Shown one piece after another: positions 62,240-64,000 of a stretch of DNA of 64,000 nucleotides (position 1 is the first letter of the stretch; the number at the start of each line of letters is the position of its first letter). The notes below the pieces were generated by a model, which ran no database searches, had not been told where the DNA came from, and worked only from the letters and a program-made list of their open reading frames with translations. The position numbers were made by a program, and so were the translations under genes. Source of the DNA: Dokdonella sp. (lineage in GTDB: Bacteria; Pseudomonadota; Gammaproteobacteria; Xanthomonadales; Rhodanobacteraceae); contig NZ_JAHCAQ010000004.1 in NCBI RefSeq assembly GCF_019634845.1, forward strand, positions 62,001 to 126,000, read 5' to 3'.

Positions 62240-63153
62240 AGCGGTTCGAGCCAGCCCCAGCGATCCTCGGTCCTGCCGTCGAACAGGCCGAAGAACAGTT
62301 CCTGCAGGCGATGCGTAAGCGGGCCCGGCTTGCCGGCGCCGACCGGTTTGCCGTCGACCGAGCGGATCGGCGTGATCTCGGCGGCGGTGCCGCACATGAA
62401 CAGCTCGTCGCACAGGTACAGGTATTCGCGCGGGATGTCGCGCTCGACCACTTCGATGCCGTGCGTGCGCGCCAGCGTGATCAGCGTGTTGCGGGTGATG
62501 CCGTTGAGCAGCGCCGCGCTCACTGGCGTGGTGTGCAGCGCGCCGTCGAACACGAGGAACAGGTTCTCGCCGGCGCCCTCGCTCAGCAGGCCGGTGGAGG
62601 CCAGGGCGATGCCCTCGCCGAAACCGAGCCGGCGCGCTTCGCGCGCGACGAGCTGGCCCGACAGGTAGTTGCCACCGGCCTTGGCACCGGCCGGGATCGT
62701 GTTCGGCGCGAAGCGCTGCCAGCTCGACACGCAGGCGTCGATGCCCGCTTCGAGCACGCCGGCGCCGAGATAAGCGCCCATGTCCCAGCAGGCCACCGCG
62801 ACATCGGTCGGCGTCTGCGCCGACAGGCCGAAGCCGCCGAGGCCGCGGAATGCGATCGGCCGCAGATAACACTGCTGGAAACCGTTGGCCTTGACGATGG
62901 CGCGGCAGGCCGCGTTGATGTCGTCGATCGAGTAGGGCAGCGCGATGTCGTAGATCTTGGCCGAGTGGAACAGGCGCTTGTTGTGGTCGGTGAGGCGGAA
63001 GATCGCCGGACCCTTGCTGGTTTCATAGCAGCGGATGCCCTCGAACACCGACGAACCGTAGTGCAGCGCATGCGCCATCACGTGCACGGTGGCTTCGGCC
63101 CACGGCTTGATCGCGCCGTTGTGCCAGATGAACGGGGGGTATTGCTGCGCCAT
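62236..63153 (-). CDS. ilvE: Branched-chain amino acid aminotransferase
   Basis: A 305-residue fold-type IV PLP enzyme that makes leucine, isoleucine and valine from their keto acids. The PLP Lys158 lies in NTIPAGAKAGGNYLSGQL; YGSSVFEGIRCY, EGAGENLFLV and CGTAAEITPI are other signature segments. The ATG at 63153 is preceded by a stretch with no alternative start. It overlaps cdd by four bases, an unusual partner for a biosynthetic gene. Confidence 0.96.
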   Translation of the reverse strand: MAQQYPPFIWHNGAIKPWAEATVHVMAHALHYGSSVFEGIRCYETSKGPAIFRLTDHNKRLFHSAKIYDIALPYSIDDINAACRAIVKANGFQQCYLRPIAFRGLGGFGLSAQTPTDVAVACWDMGAYLGAGVLEAGIDACVSSWQRFAPNTIPAGAKAGGNYLSGQLVAREARRLGFGEGIALASTGLLSEGAGENLFLVFDGALHTTPVSAALLNGITRNTLITLARTHGIEVVERDIPREYLYLCDELFMCGTAAEITPIRSVDGKPVGAGKPGPLTHRLQELFFGLFDGRTEDRWGWLEPL

Positions 63154-63209
63154 GGCCACGGCTCCGGACAGGGAACGCGAATGATAGCAGCGCGCCGCGT
63201 GCGGCCGGC

Positions 63210-63761
63210 TCAGCCATCGAGCCAGTAGCAGCCGGCCTCGTCGTAGACGCCAAAATGCACGCTGCGCTGGCCGCCCTCGGCGGCGCCGCCGGTGCGCAGG
63301 TCGAAGCCGTCGGGCGCCGCGTCGAGTGACAGCAGCGGCGCATCCACCAGTGCGCGCAATTCGGCCATGCGTTGCCGCGCCGCGCTGCCGCTGATGCCGG
63401 CCCACTGCATCGCGGCGGCGATCGCGTTGGCGTCGTGGCGCGCAATGGCCGCCAGCACGCGCTCGCGCAGCTCGGCAGCGCTGCGCGCGCATTCGTCGGC
63501 GCGTGGCCGTTCGGCCGCCGGCGCCGCGCCAGGCGCGCCGATCGCACTGGCCTCCTCGCCGCAGCGCAGGCCGCTGAACACGATTTCGCCGTTGTGGCCC
63601 ACGCAGCGGTGCACGCGCTGGCCGGCGTCGGCGACGACCTGGCCCGGCAGAGCCGACGCGACCAGCAGCACCGCCAGCAGCAGGTCGCCGCGGCGTCGCC
63701 GCCAGGCGGTGCTTGCGCGGGCCGCGCCGACGTGGTCTAGTTGGCGCATGTCTTCGCCCAT
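63210..63761 (-). CDS. Exported DUF4124-like protein
   Basis: A 183-residue protein with a positively charged N-terminus and a hydrophobic stretch (LLLAVLLVASALPGQVVA, about residues 28-45) that should act as a signal peptide. The mature start VHRCVGHNGEIVFSGLRCG follows the two-cysteine pattern of DUF4124 domains. The rest is Ala/Arg-rich helix and a final FGVYDEAGCYWLDG. The ATG at 63761 is chosen; one at 63749 is also possible. No function can be given. Confidence 0.7.
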   Translation of the reverse strand: MGEDMRQLDHVGAARASTAWRRRRGDLLLAVLLVASALPGQVVADAGQRVHRCVGHNGEIVFSGLRCGEEASAIGAPGAAPAAERPRADECARSAAELRERVLAAIARHDANAIAAAMQWAGISGSAARQRMAELRALVDAPLLSLDAAPDGFDLRTGGAAEGGQRSVHFGVYDEAGCYWLDG

Positions 63762-63855
63762 GCGCCCGATTGTGCCGCTCCCCGCCGCCGCTGTCGCGGC
63801 TGGCGTGCTGTGCAATCGTCGCAACAATAATCCGTGGCCGCCAAGCGGGGCTCGC

Positions 63856-63872
63856 GTGTAGGCGAAAGTTGC
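63856..63872 (-). promoter_or_regulatory. 17-base motif shared with 31696-31712
   Basis: GCAACTTTCGCCTACAC on the minus strand lies 95 bases before the DUF4124-like gene and matches 15 of 17 bases of the motif upstream of the large sensor gene. Confidence 0.35.
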
Positions 63873-63886
63873 ATACCGACACGATA

Positions 63887-63914
63887 CGAAGGCCCGCTCG
63901 AATGCGGGCCTTCG
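63887..63914 (-). terminator. Terminator hairpin of a gene outside the window
   Basis: CGAAGGCCCGC / GCGGGCCTTCG is a perfect 11-bp stem with a six-base loop. No plus-strand gene ends nearby, so it most likely terminates a minus-strand gene that begins to the right of the window. T-runs on both sides are short. Nothing else is visible from 63915 to 64000. Confidence 0.6.
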
Positions 63915-64000
63915 TCGTTTCGGGGCCCGTCGCGTGGGGTTCGTCGCCGGAGGCGGCACGGAACGCCGCCTTCGTTTGCGCTTGCACGGACGCGACAGGA

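Overview
The window is a 64 kb stretch of a high-GC (visibly well above 65%) gammaproteobacterial chromosome, most likely from the order Lysobacterales/Xanthomonadales and perhaps the Rhodanobacteraceae (inference from gene content; no search was possible). Supporting signs are a Clp-type CRP homologue, hslU followed by a DUF971 gene, 6S RNA between zapA and the 5-formyltetrahydrofolate cyclo-ligase gene, an E. coli-type pyruvoyl SpeD, a gpmI-envC-S41 peptidase block, and secreted beta-helix proteins with IPTL-CTERM-like or DGFD-type C-termini. It reads as ordinary chromosome: no integrase, transposase, phage gene or CRISPR array was seen.

Layout. 1-2.4 kb: end of hslU and two small genes. 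2.4-6.8 kb (minus): DUF2207, LemA, DUF2207. 7-10.1 kb: exported M1 peptidase and a YdjM-like membrane protein. 10.2-15.3 kb (plus): gpmI, envC-like factor, SGNH hydrolase and S41 protease. 15.4-20.1 kb (minus): clp, EcsC-like, exeA, gspB and rhomboid protease, the middle pair supporting type II secretion. 20.3-22.7 kb (plus): speD, rplM, rpsI, tRNA-Gln, then a 158-bp multi-hairpin repeat in two copies. 22.8-26.9 kb (minus): zapB-like, zapA, 6S RNA, cyclo-ligase, EVE protein, rpiA and a beta-helix surface protein, chained by short overlaps. 27.0-31.7 kb (minus): a 1543-residue propeller/PAS/GGDEF/EAL sensor. 31.8-38.8 kb: pepP, an AcvB/VirJ protein, two small envelope proteins and, convergent, mprF. 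38.9-43.6 kb: pepQ, a DUF3016 lipoprotein, and a divergent pair made of a stand-alone Asp/Asn hydroxylase and a hydroxylase-sulfotransferase fusion. 43.7-53.7 kb: delta-60 repeat protein, nadV, lipoprotein, DUF2333, a GT39 glycosyltransferase, ppa and an S9 peptidase. 53.8-58.6 kb (plus): blaI/blaR1-type pair, a candidate small RNA, and a two-component system. 58.8-63.8 kb: a second beta-helix protein, deoA, cdd, ilvE and a DUF4124-like protein.

Working together: Clp and the large c-di-GMP protein may connect (in Xanthomonas Clp senses c-di-GMP). AcvB/VirJ and MprF fit opposite steps of aminoacyl-phosphatidylglycerol metabolism. The most unusual items are the tRNA-overlapping inverted repeat with its tandem multi-hairpin unit, the hydroxylase/sulfotransferase pair, the 6S promoter buried in zapA, a probable leaderless zapB-zapA message, and a terminator-ended small-RNA candidate with a C5 loop.
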